DNA of 64,000 nt. Origin: Ophiosphaerella korrae. Its lineage: Eukaryota; Ascomycota; Dothideomycetes; Pleosporales; Phaeosphaeriaceae. The stretch lies in the NCBI GenBank assembly GCA_028456385.1, contig JALNQF010000194.1:1-64000 (forward strand), in the 5' to 3' direction. The translations under genes were made by a program, and so were the position numbers. The notes beneath the pieces were generated by a model. It was given only the letters and a program-made list of their open reading frames with translations, was not told the DNA's origin and ran no database searches. Positions 44,709 to 56,559 of the stretch are shown piece by piece (the stretch's first letter is position 1; the number at the start of each line of letters is the position of its first letter).

Positions 44709-47552
44709 CTAAGCAAGGAAAACGGGCTTCCAAACTCTACGTCTCAATCGTATCCAGTCTGATTCCTTTACATTAGCAATACCATGCCGGTATGCAATTC
44801 CATCAGCCCAAGAAACCAGTAGAACATTAACATAACCCGAATTTGTACCAATGACAACCAATGAGCCATCTGTGGAAGACAGAGATTCCACGCCGATAGG
44901 GACTTGACCCCAAGTTGACATCATTTTCACCTCTTCCTGACAGATTTTCACCTCTTCCTGACAGATTTCAGCCTTCACCTTGGATTTTTCATGATGTGAT
45001 ATCCACTTTACATCAGTATCTTGCCAACGTATAATTACTTCGGCGACCTCGGTCCAAAACGCAATAATACAATCCAGCGAGATGATATCTCGTATTCTAT
45101 CGGGAACGTGCTCGTTGCGTATCACGGTATCTCCAGTAGCTTTCCAGCCCGAACGCAGCCAGAAAGGCTGCACCTTGCTTTCCGAATGTGATTTAATCTC
45201 AATTAGTTGAGTATGTTTGGATTTACTGCACGTGAAGAAAATGGGGCTAGACTGTCTTGAGATCGCCTTTTGGTCGAGGCCAATCCAGACTTTGCCAATC
45301 CACCCAAGCCAGGACCAACTTGGGAACGGACAGTGTGAAATGATATTTTGGGTTGGTCCAAGGGTATGCTTTGCGGTTCTCCGTTGATTCCGGCTTGATA
45401 ATATGGCATCATCATCAGAATGACTTTCCCAGGTCAGAGCAGCAGAGAGCATTGCCGTTGGTAATCCCCAGAGGAACTTGAATCCGGAGCGCATCTCCAA
45501 GGCGGCGAGTACTCCAGAGATTGCATTCAAGCCATCTTCTTGGTATGTGAGTTGGAGACCGGTATAGTGCGAGACAATTTGTCGATAAGTGTTCACAATA
45601 TCGAAGGGATGTGACCTCCATAGTCTAGATAACTCAAGGTGACTCCAAAAAGTATCACTACCGAAGCCGGAGGTGAAAATCTGGGGAAACTCAGCAGGTA
45701 ATTCGCCGAAACAGTCTTCCCGCCATATGGCTTGTTCGCATTCCCAATAGACGAGGTCTTTTGTAAATATCAAAACTCGCCTAGATAACAGTCGCTCTTG
45801 GAAAGTCCACGCTCGCATACTCCAGGGTGAACCTGTGGCGTAATCACAATCTCGACTACCAGCCGGGTCCATCATAGTGGCAACTCCGTAATCCCCAAGT
45901 TTAAAGGATGGGCCGAACTGGATAAATAGTTGTTCTGAACGCGTTATCGAATTTCTGATCCCAGGGAGTCCAGCTGCAGCATTTGAACCCGATGCCGCTA
46001 CTATAGTAACGACTGCATGGCGGTAAATGTCGCCCATCCTTGGAAGATGAATAGACTTGTCCTCCTCACAGTCTTGAAGAATGCACAAGCAATCAACCCA
46101 GAGATATCTTTCCCCAAGAGCTTGAGTGACTCTCAATGCATCCTCGATGGTAGGCGGCAAAATCCCCTCAAGCGACCCTCGTGTCTCATGCTGAATGATA
46201 TTTTCTGTTGTCGTGAGCACGGTATTTTTCCCACCCCAAACGTAACTCAGTGCGACCCAATTTTCGGTCCCGGAACCATTAACGATACATCTCTTATCTA
46301 CGTCTATAAGCCGGATCCGAGGCTTTGGCGTAACGATGTTATGTGTAGAGCACAAATGTCCGTGGTTGTTGAGACAGTAGTCTTTCCAGGTTCGAACCAA
46401 ACGTTCATCAATCAAATCCGCTCTGAATCGCCCGCCGTATGGCAGCGATTCTCCGATATCGCGAGAAAATAGGATTCCTGAGTCACATTGATCATTAACT
46501 GTTGCAGGCTCTGAGTTGCAGCTCTGAAATCGGATAGTGCTGAAAAATTTCCCACTACTCTTCGTTCCTCGATTGTGTTTCCGAATCTCAACAATAAGTC
46601 GGTTGAGAGTCGCTCTTTGCAGATTGAATTGGTCTGATCTTTCTTCCAAAGAGGAAACTCTGTATACGTATTGTATGTCATAGAGTTTCTTCATTAGAAA
46701 TCCTCGGAAATCGAAATCCTCGGGTTTACCGGTAACACTTTCGGCTTCGAAATACTTTACTCCGGAATCAGTAGTCTTCAGATCCATGAACTCATCCAAT
46801 GAGGATTGAATTAACTCCAGACTTCTGTGCACAAGAATTGCACACAATCGACATGGCTGGCTTGTGGCGGTCTGCAAAACCTCTGGGAAACGGCGAGACA
46901 AAAGCAAGCTCCCTAGCTCTGTCGAGTATACTACCCCTGTGGCACATTCGCTTTGCTTGTAATACTGCAATCCAAGTTTGTCAAGCGGTAAAGAAGAACA
47001 TGTACGACAGAGGTCAGACCGATTTTTCGACAACATTGAGGATTCTACATCACTCTGTTGCGGTTCTAATGTTCCTTCTAAAACATCCTCGTCGTATTTT
47101 AGGCTATCTTCAAGGATCTGGGGTTTTTCTTCCGGACCACTCTTCTGAGACTCAGTTGGGACATCGCCATTCCTGCTTTTTTCTTTCGGCGAACCAACAT
47201 GGATCCAAGTGTCGTCATCATTAAATTTTAAGATTGCTGGGCGTGAGCCATATGGCAGCACTTGTGTTTTGCCATCAGGAACTAATGAAAGTCAGAGTCG
47301 TTTCATTCTCTCAATACATGAGGGGTTCAACGTCTTACAAGCTAGTTTCGAGATTCCGTCCATCTGATTCAAAATGAAATTTGTCAACCTGTGAACACAG
47401 GCAGGCATCTTGTCTAGTGGCACAAAACTAAGACCTGGATTTGATGGGTGGTTGGCCCACTCGGCTCCTATAATCCAAGAAGCGACTTCTGCTTGCAGAG
47501 TTGATAGCTCATCTTGATTATCAAGCTCGAGCACAAGAAAATGCGGAGGCAT
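44709..47552 (-). CDS. HET-domain protein, two exons, 928 residues
   Basis: Exon 1 (47552-47339) starts MPPHFLVLELDNQDELSTLQ. A 57-nt intron (47338-47282: GTAAGA, branch CTCTGAC, CATTAG) splices in phase 1 to exon 2 (47281-44709), giving KLAFPDGKTQVLPYGSRPAI. Without this intron the second frame has no ATG. The HET domain has its three blocks: WVALSYVWGG at about 413-422, YLWVDCLCILQD at about 464-475, and GDIYRHAVVTIVAASG at about 488-503. A Cys pair (CRTC..CRLC) precedes it. HET domains mediate heterokaryon-incompatibility cell death, often downstream of NLR partners; this protein may be such an effector or an orphan. A 21-bp unit repeats exactly at 44924-44944 and 44945-44965, duplicating ICQEEVK near the C-terminus. 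No frame defects. Confidence 0.85.
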
Positions 47553-47964
47553 TGCGATACCAGCAAAGAGCGGCTCGGAAGAGGATGTTTGGTGCGTTTA
47601 TTAAATGTAAGCTTCTAACTTGGTTGAACGAGAATAGTGAAGGTGCTTTGTGTCAAGTAGTAATTTAATAGACGAAACTCATGCTGGGCTCTATGTAGCT
47701 AGTTTTAGGCAGCAATCATGCAACCAAAGCTAAAGATAGCCGTATCAGCCACAAAACAAGATAAGCTCTTACTATTGGACCACGTTGTTGCTGCATTTAG
47801 AATAAATATAGAGTTTGACCAGTCAAGTATAAGCCTGAGGTAAAAACAACACTAACATAGTGTGAGGATCCACGCGCCAAGTGGCGGAGTAACAGCTACT
47901 TATCGGAACGCCGGCCCCAACGAGGCTAGTCCAGCTCACACTTGACCGAGTCCCGTTACACTGA
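47553..47964. other. 5' region of the HET gene
   Basis: AT-rich, with no TATA box that can be assigned and no other frame. Confidence 0.45.
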
Positions 47965-48140
47965 GCAGTCTGACCGCAGGGATGTGCGTCCACCAAAGTT
48001 TCTAAAAATAGGTAATCTTAAATATTGGAGGAAGGGATCATAAACGATCTGAAAAATAAGCTGAGCAGTGAAAATTAGAGGTCACGTAACCGGTTGAACA
48101 AAGTCGATGTTGTCGCAAGTATAGGTTGAGTTTGCAAATC
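47965..48140 (+). repeat. Dispersed repeat, copy C (5' part)
   Basis: Diverged match to 42485-42655, sharing gcagggatgtgcgtcca (one mismatch), gatctgaaaaa and cggttgaacaaagtcgatgt. Confidence 0.8.
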
Positions 48141-48530
48141 GAGACCATGCCCACGGCCTATGCATATACAATACGCACGACATGGTGTCTTCGTTTCGGT
48201 GCTACTTGCCCTCTCCTGGGTTATCTCAACTTGCAGACGAACGCCAGAGGCTTGGTGCATGTCAGAAGACGGGGTGGCTGCTTCACATACTGCACTTCCA
48301 GAAGGAAGTCCACATCTATATGAATCCCTCGAAGATTGGATGATTCGCCGGATACAAATGCAAAGCAAGGGGTGGCTTGAAGCCCGTAGGGCGAGAGGCG
48401 GGAGGTTTCTTTGTAGCAGCTCGGTTTGCAATAATGCGAGCTCGAATCGATGTCCTGCGGTAGTCAATCGGTCTGCAAGCCCCTTGATTAATCATAGCAC
48501 TGCTTCTATCTCACTACGTCCCTAGGACTA
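48141..48530. other. Coding-like fragment at the island edge
   Basis: The plus frame 48160-48525 encodes HGVFVSVLLALSWVISTC and then ESLEDWMIRRIQMQSKGWLE. A hydrophobic start and charged helix are visible, but there is no family and the opposite strand is open too. Just beyond it the sequence turns abruptly AT-rich. Confidence 0.3.
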
Positions 48531-51500
48531 AAGCTAGTAGCGCCCACCGTGTGTCCAGCATGCATGTAGGCCGCGAATACTTTTAGGATTATGCTTTTGC
48601 GACTTGACTCCTTCGGGCCTTGAAGTATGCATATTAATAATAGAATATCTGCACATAGGAAATACCGTTGTTGCTTCTGTAGATACGCTTTACTGTGCTA
48701 GGATGTGTAGATTAAGGGAGCAGTACGGCATAGCGTATAAGACAAGGGACAAGAAGAGGCGTATAAAGTCTACTATCAAACCGAGTTTTTCGTCTTCTAT
48801 CTTAAAGCTACTCCTTAATCTACAAATCCTAGGAAGTATTAGCCGCTCGTCACGCATCCTTTAACAACGTTAAGCTTATCGTCTGTTATCTCTATTACTA
48901 TTACTAACATATTCCTCTAGCAGTAGAGCTCTTACTATTAAGAGTTAATCTACAGTAACCTCTATTTACTATACTAAAGGTAGCTTAAACTAGTTGCTCT
49001 TACACGCTACAAAATCTAAAGGTTAGAATAGACTAAGGAGAGTTAAACAATTTACTTAGCTTAAGTTAAAGTACTCTCAACTAATCGCTTTATACTGTAA
49101 GAAAAGCTCTAAGGTAGGCTTTGTTATCCTCCTATTCTATCTATATTCTAACCTTTAGGTAGAGTTATTGCTTACTATACCTACTATTAATAGCTAAGAA
49201 AACCCTCCCTTAGCTAACTATAGCTACTTAGGTTAGCAAGATAACTTAAGTACAGCGACCCCTAGAGGAGATACCTGCAGCAGCTAACTATAAAACAATA
49301 CTAGCACTAATAGCTAAGGACCTATAGGTAATTATACTAACTTAAGTAATTATCTAAGAAATGCTAAACTTATAGAAGAGGAAAAGCGACTCTAGTATAA
49401 AGATTCTAATAATCCTAATAGTAATTAAAAGTAACTATAGAGGTAAAATTATCCTTTTACTATTGCCTAAACCTAAGTATAAGTATACTCTTTAACGTTC
49501 CTTAGCTATTACGTGTAAGCTAGAGATAAATATTTTTCTAGGCGGGCTACGTAGTAGCTAAAAAAGGTTAGGTACTTAGGTATAGCTCTTAGCGTCTACA
49601 CTTAATATATAACTATACCTTAGTCTTTTATTCTATAAAAATATAAATAAACTATACTTATAAGCTATATTAAGCTTCTTTCTATTTACTATACTACTTT
49701 TTGCTCGCATTATATTACTATATACTCTTATACCTTTAAGCTAAGGCCTATAGGATCTTACCGCAAGTAAGGCTCTACAAGAGAAGTCCTATATATAAAC
49801 TTAGGAGAAAATAGTACTATATTAGTATACCCTCTCTACTAAGTTAGAAAGAAATATTAAATTAGAAGTTTTCTATTAGGCATGTAGAGAAGCTATTAAA
49901 TTACTAATTACTAACGTTCTATAGAACCTAGTAATAAAAAGGGCGATTACTAAAGTAACTATATACTTACTAAAGACTATAGGCTTATTATTCTTATATA
50001 AATCTAGAGGCCTTAAGACTAGGCTAAGAGATATTACTATCCTATTACTTTAGATACTATCTAATCTACGTAAAAAAGTATACTTAGAGATAAAAGTATA
50101 CTTAGAAATATAGAGAGAGGGAACTAATTAAGAGTAGATAGAGCTAGAGCTAGGCTTAGTTATAATCTACTCTAGCGTCTATTACAAAATATTAAATATC
50201 CCTTTTATTACTTATATCTCTAATATTACTCTAGTTACTAAGTAGTAATAGTGCTTTATAGATCTACACCTTATAGTTACTACTATTTAGAATCTACTTC
50301 TTCTAACGCTATATAATCTCCTAATTATACAAACCTATTTTTATTACTAGTACTATTACTAACTATACTTAGAGTTTCTAAAGTAATAACTAGCTCTTAC
50401 TAGGTATCTATTAATATCTTAGGCGTAAAAAATTATCTATCTATTGCTTTAAGCTAACAGCTTTTGTAAGACTAGATATTTCCTAAGCCTACTAATAAGG
50501 ATAGTTAATAGTTAATTCCTACTATAGGTAGACTATTAAGAAGTAAATTCTCGTCCTAGCACTCTTCTTAGATCGCCCTAGGCTTACCTACAATAGGATA
50601 TACCTATTACTCTATAATCTAACGTTCTTAGAGGTATAGAATAATTAGTATTATTAGTTTAGAGCGAAGAGTAGCTTTAACAGTACCCCTAAGCTTAGTT
50701 AGTACTAGAATTCTTAGTATCTCTAGGCCTAGCTACTACAGCTTATTATAGGATATAGCTTATATAGTACTATTAGGCCTACTACTAAGCTATAAGTCTT
50801 AATAATAATCTATAATAATCTTACTATATAGGTTAGAACTATAGTACTCTAATATATCGTATAGCTCCTAGTTATCGTACTATTATAAATCTATAGTAGT
50901 AGTCCTAAGTATTAAATATATCTCTTAATTTAAGCTTACCTCTATTAATAACTTATTAAACTCCTCGTTTCTTCCTAGAATTTATTAGTTAAGCTATAGT
51001 AGTACGTTTATTGCTATACTTGTAGTAGAAATAAACTATACCTAATACTTAAGACAAGACTTACTATTATTATATTACGTCTTCTATCTCTTATAAGCCT
51101 ATTATAAATATATAATCTCGTCCCTTTTAGTACTAAGAGTTTTACTAAGAGCTAAGTTAAGCAAAGATAGTATCTCCTTTAGAGAGTAGGAGTTAACGTA
51201 CGTCCTAGATATATAGTATAAACTATATAGACTTAGCGTAGCTATAGTATATAATCCTAGGAGAAATTATACTATAGGAGAGGATACTTAACTATTTATA
51301 ATTGTCTCTCTCCTAAATTTAGCTATAGAGTATAAGCTAATATATTAAATATCTTATAATTTAATATACTATTAATAACCTCTAATTATATATACTTAGA
51401 AAGATATAATAATAGATCTACGTATTAATTTAACTTCTAAAGTATTTCCTAGCTAAGCTAAAGTAAATTAAAGACAAATAAGATCTTTAAACTCTTAGAG

Positions 51501-54500
51501 ATAAATTTAAGACTATATATTAGCTACAAAAGCAATATATAGAATACTAAACTTACTTATCTTTTATAAGAATTAGAGTAGTAGTTAATAAAAGCCCTAG
51601 ATTATATAGCGTAATTAGCTAAAGGACCTCCCCTTAACTAATATTATTCTTAAAGCTTATATAAAGAGAGTTCTATTCTTTAGTACTTAGCTTTCTATAG
51701 CTAGGATAGACTACTTCTAATATTACTTTCTAGTAGTTTCTCTTAAGAAAGTTAGGGTTAGTCTATTTTAATACCTAAACAAGCTAGTTAAAATAATTTA
51801 ATAGATTAATTTTATAAAAAAGAATCTAGTATTAATATTAATTGTTATTTAAATCGCGTATTTAACTATAGGACTACTACTTACTTAAGTTAAACTTAGT
51901 AGTTCTAAAAAATAAACTTAGATCTTTAAGCTATAACTATAAATTTCTCTAGACTCTTTTTATATTTACTTCCTATTTTTTTTTAATTCTCTCTTAGACC
52001 TTTTTAACTTCCTTAAAATTTTCTATTAATTCTTTATCTAAGATATTTATATTCTTACTAGCTAGGCCTTATTTGTCTATGTTTTATCTAGTTAGTAGAG
52101 CCTAGAATATTATTATATTTAAATATACTAAATAAGTCTATAAGAGATCCTAGTTAGAGACTTTTAGCTCTTTAATTATACCTAGGTAATTTAGAATATA
52201 TTTTATTTTAATATAAATAGAATCTTAAGTTTAATTCTATAGCACCTAAATTCTAGGGCTAGTAAATACAATATACCTAGTAGTTTTCTATATATTTTAA
52301 TAGAGTTAAGTAAACGCAAAAATACTTAGAGATAGCTTATTAAGTAGAGAATTACTAAGACTAGGGGCTAGAGAAGATAGTTAGCGTGTAGTCTCTAGGA
52401 CTACACGCTAACTATCTTCTCTAGCTCTATCTAGATCTCGCTTATATATACTATATATTTCTACTAAGTTACCTTACCCTCTCTATTATTCTAAAAGCCT
52501 TAGCGTTCTAAAGCTTAGACGCGAAATATAAGACCTATAACCTTAGCTCTATTAGCTAAGTAGATAATCTACGTTCTACTACCTTAATTTACTTCTATTA
52601 AGAGAACTAATTAGATCCTTCTTAATATATACTACTTAGCTTACGCTAGTTAAGTAATTAAAGCTATACTTCTTTAAAAAGTAAATCTTTTTAACAAAAA
52701 TTAACTAGGGGCTTCTAATAGCGTAGCGCTTCTAAATTAAAACCTTAGCTAGTAGTAAGAAAGCCTTAATCTAAGTATTATATAGAGGCTAAGAAGTCTA
52801 ACTTGTTTACTTTACTACCTTTATTTACTAGCTACCTTCCTATAAGACTAGTCTATCTAGTTACCTATATATACGTCCTTTAGCCTAATATAGCTACTAT
52901 ATCCTTATCTCGCTAGTAGTAGTATCCTAGCTATATTACCTCTTATCTATAGGCCCCCTACGAAATATTCTCTTCTTAGCGCTTAGCTATCTAAATACTT
53001 ACGTTAACCTCTAAGTATAAAGTAAAAGTATATACCTCCTATTAGCCTATAACTAGTCTAACTATTATAGGTAACTACTAGCTAGATTTATATAGAGGAG
53101 TAGTTAGGAGTTTTAGTTACTAAGGAGTTTTAGACTAAAATAGAATTAAGCTATATTTAAGTTAATAGAGACGTTTATATTTATATTATAGAGTAGTAAG
53201 TTATAAGAGAATTTAGTTTTCTATCTCTAGATTCTATTACTTTGTTTACCTTACTATAAAATATCTATTAGTCTAATAGGGCCCTAGCTATAAACGCTAC
53301 GTATATATCTATATCTATAGAGCAATATAAAATATAGAGACTTACTAAGTACTAATTTTAAAAAGTAAGAAGCTTCCCTAAGTAAGCGTACTTACTTAAG
53401 ATATATTATACACTTCCTCTTATAAGGCTAAGACCTCTATCCTTTACTAATTACTTTCTTATACGTCTTTTATTACCTACATTCTCTCTAGTATATATCT
53501 AATTTATTAGATATTACTACCTTTTAAGCTATATATAGCGTTACTTAGTAGTAAGAGAAGTATATTCTTTTTAAATTAGTAGTAATTAGTAAATATAGCG
53601 TAAGTAAAATAGCGTTAATCTAGTAGGTGCGTTCTATAGTATTTAGTCCTATTCCTTATAGTCTAATAGATATCCTAGTTAGTTAATAGTATATATACTA
53701 AGTTATATAATCTTACTAAAGAGGATTAATATAAAAAGCTATTTATATATAGGACCTAGACGTACGCTATAGAAATTATAGATATAGGGAGTAAAGATAC
53801 GTATAGGGATAAGATAATAAGAAAAGGTAATAGATTTCTTCTAGTCTATAACGTCTATAATTAGTTAACGTTTAAGAAGATACTAGAGCTATATAATAAG
53901 ATATACAAGGCAAAGGCGCTAGTTAGGGATAATAACCTAAGCTCTACCTTACTACCTTTTGCGCTACCTACGCTACCTACTATTATTACTATTACTATTA
54001 TTAGAAATAGGTATAATAGTCTTAAAGAACGTAACGTTACTACTAAAGAGGAAAGAAAGTAAGCTATAAGCTTAAACTATAGATTTGTAGAGACTATAGC
54101 TAGGGGCAACGTTAATAATATACTTTAGGATATTATTAACTATAGTAAATCGTCTTTATCCTATAATAATTAGAATAAGATAGGTAAAGATAAGTAGAAC
54201 TAGTAGTCTTATATATTTAGAAGTAAATAGTACTATTAAAAAATAAAATTAAAGAGTCTATCTACCTAATTCTTATAATAGATTAGCTTTAGCTTACTAG
54301 AAGGTTGTAATAAGGTCTCTAATAAGTATTAGGCGTTTAAGCTTACGCGCTTATTACTATTAGCTAGATCTAGCTAAAATAATTACTATACTCTTAGTAG
54401 GCTTACGCAATAAATTAATTTGCGCAATATAGTAGATAAAACTAAGAACTATAATTTAGAATAGTGTAATCCTTTTAGCTATAAGAGAATTAAGAAGTAT

Positions 54501-56559
54501 ATAAATAGAGCTTTTAGCCTTACTACGCTACTACCTTCTTCTATATCTTATTACTTTGTTACCTTCTATCTACACTATATAGCCTTATTCCTACCTAAGT
54601 AGTTTGCTCTAGTCGCTAACCTTAGCTAAAAGATCTATTTCTAGTAAAGTTAATTACTTTACGCCTACGAATGTATTATACAAATTAAAAGATACTAATT
54701 TCTAATATTCCTAATTTGTAGTTTATAAACTATAGCTACTAACGTGCCTTTAAAACTTCTTCTAACACCTCTTCTAACTCTATTTAATTTAACTATTATT
54801 AGAACTATAACTTAGTACTAGAATTAGCATTAGCTTATTATAAGATAACTTAAGTCTATAGTAGATACTATAGCTAGCTCTATATATAGTTATAAGATAG
54901 GATTGTTTAGTATATTATTAGGAGCTTTAGATTAAGTCGCTACTAAAAGCCTACTACTTTATTCGCCTCTATTAAATAAGTATTTAGAAGTAAGTAATTA
55001 GGAATATAATTTTAAGTCGAGTATTTACTAGTACCTAGGAACCTAAAGTAGCCTTAAGATTACTTACTCTACTATCTTCGCTGCTAGCCTAAACATCCTT
55101 AAGCCTACTTACCTCCCTACTAGTCCTTATATACTTAGAAATATAGAAAGTAATAAGCTTATATAGGCTTCCTTTCTATAGCTATAAAAATAAAATCTTT
55201 ATATTTTATAGTTTCTCTAAACACGTAGGTCTTAAAGTATTAAAACTATACTAGAAACTAAGAACGCGCACACCTCTTAAGTAATAGAGCAACCTATATA
55301 GTAATACTATTAGGCGTAGTTGTCTTATAGTACTAGATAGCCTATAAGTAAATATTAGACTAGTTTTAACTAGTAACTTTACTAAACTATAGGATATAGG
55401 GGAATATAGCTATATCTTAATTCTAAAAGCTAGATATATAGAAAGTTTTAAAGACAAAGATAGATCTATATATCTAGATAGCAACCTAATATACTAATAG
55501 GTGCCCTTTGTATCTCTAGAGGATATACAAGTAAGAGTAAGTAAGTACCTTAGTTTAGGCTACTCTATTATAAGGACTTAGGTAGAACTTAACGTATCTA
55601 AAGTTAGTAGTGCGAAATTAGGGTAGCTTACTAGCAAGAAATTTTTTATTAGGAAGTTTTACATTTTTACTACTATTAACGCTATAGGCTTTATAGAATA
55701 ATAAAAGTAGATATACTTTCTTTATAGTATTATTAGAGCTATTTATAGCTAGCTAATAAATATTAACTCCTAAAATTTTACAACCTACGCAAATAACCCT
55801 ACTTATATAAATAATACTAATTTTAAAAAGCTACTTAAAAGTAGAATACTCTATTAAAACTACTATAAATATACTTATAGAAGGTCTAGGTATAAAGTTT
55901 TAAACATTATATATAGTGTATAGAGCGCTATATATATTAATAATAGGGATTAAGAATATTAAGGTTTTAAGCTAAGCTATAATAATTCTAGAGAATATAT
56001 TACTTATATAGTATAATAGACTAGTAGAAGTAAAGTTTATCCTTCTTATATAGTAAGATAGTAGCTAGAATAGATAGCCTCTATCTAATTCTCTAGGAGG
56101 TATACTAACTAGCCTATTTACCTACTACTACCTAGATAGATACTTGCGAATTACTATAGAGCTATATTTAGGTTAATAAGTACTTACCTCCTACCTTACT
56201 TCAAAACTTACTAAATTTACTTTTCTATCTACTATATCTTATAGTTTGCTTATTTTATACTTCTAGTTAAATTAAGCACTCTTATCGTACCTCTCCTTTA
56301 TAGTATTATCTCTAGCTACGCCTACGCTTCTTAATATAATTAGTCTAAATACTATTACTATTACTATATACCTAGCAATATTATAAGATTAAAGAAAGAT
56401 AGCTATACTATAGAATAGCTACTCTTGTCTTTACTATTACTAAGATTATATATTCTAAACTAAAGACTAACTCTACAATTATACTATAGAAAAGTATATA
56501 GATATACTACCTAGTTAGGCCTATATATAACTCCTAGCTAATGTAAAAGTAATATAAGT
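48531..56559. mobile_element. RIP-degraded repeat block, mostly unidentified
   Basis: AT-rich DNA dominated by TA, with TAG/TAA in all frames and few CpA or TpG. Transposon origin is inferred from composition. A forward frame at about 55325-55690 stays readable (SYILILKARYIESFKDKDRS, VPFVSLEDIQVRVSKYLSLG) with a few TAG/TAA only. I cannot name it. No intact ORF over 60 codons occurs. Confidence 0.55.
52367..52425. repeat. Perfect 26-bp inverted repeat, 7-nt loop
   Basis: Arm 52367-52392 and arm 52400-52425 are exact reverse complements around ctctagg. Each arm includes agatagttagcgtgtagt or its complement. Perfect pairing is unexpected in DNA otherwise scrambled by point mutation. Confidence 0.9.
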
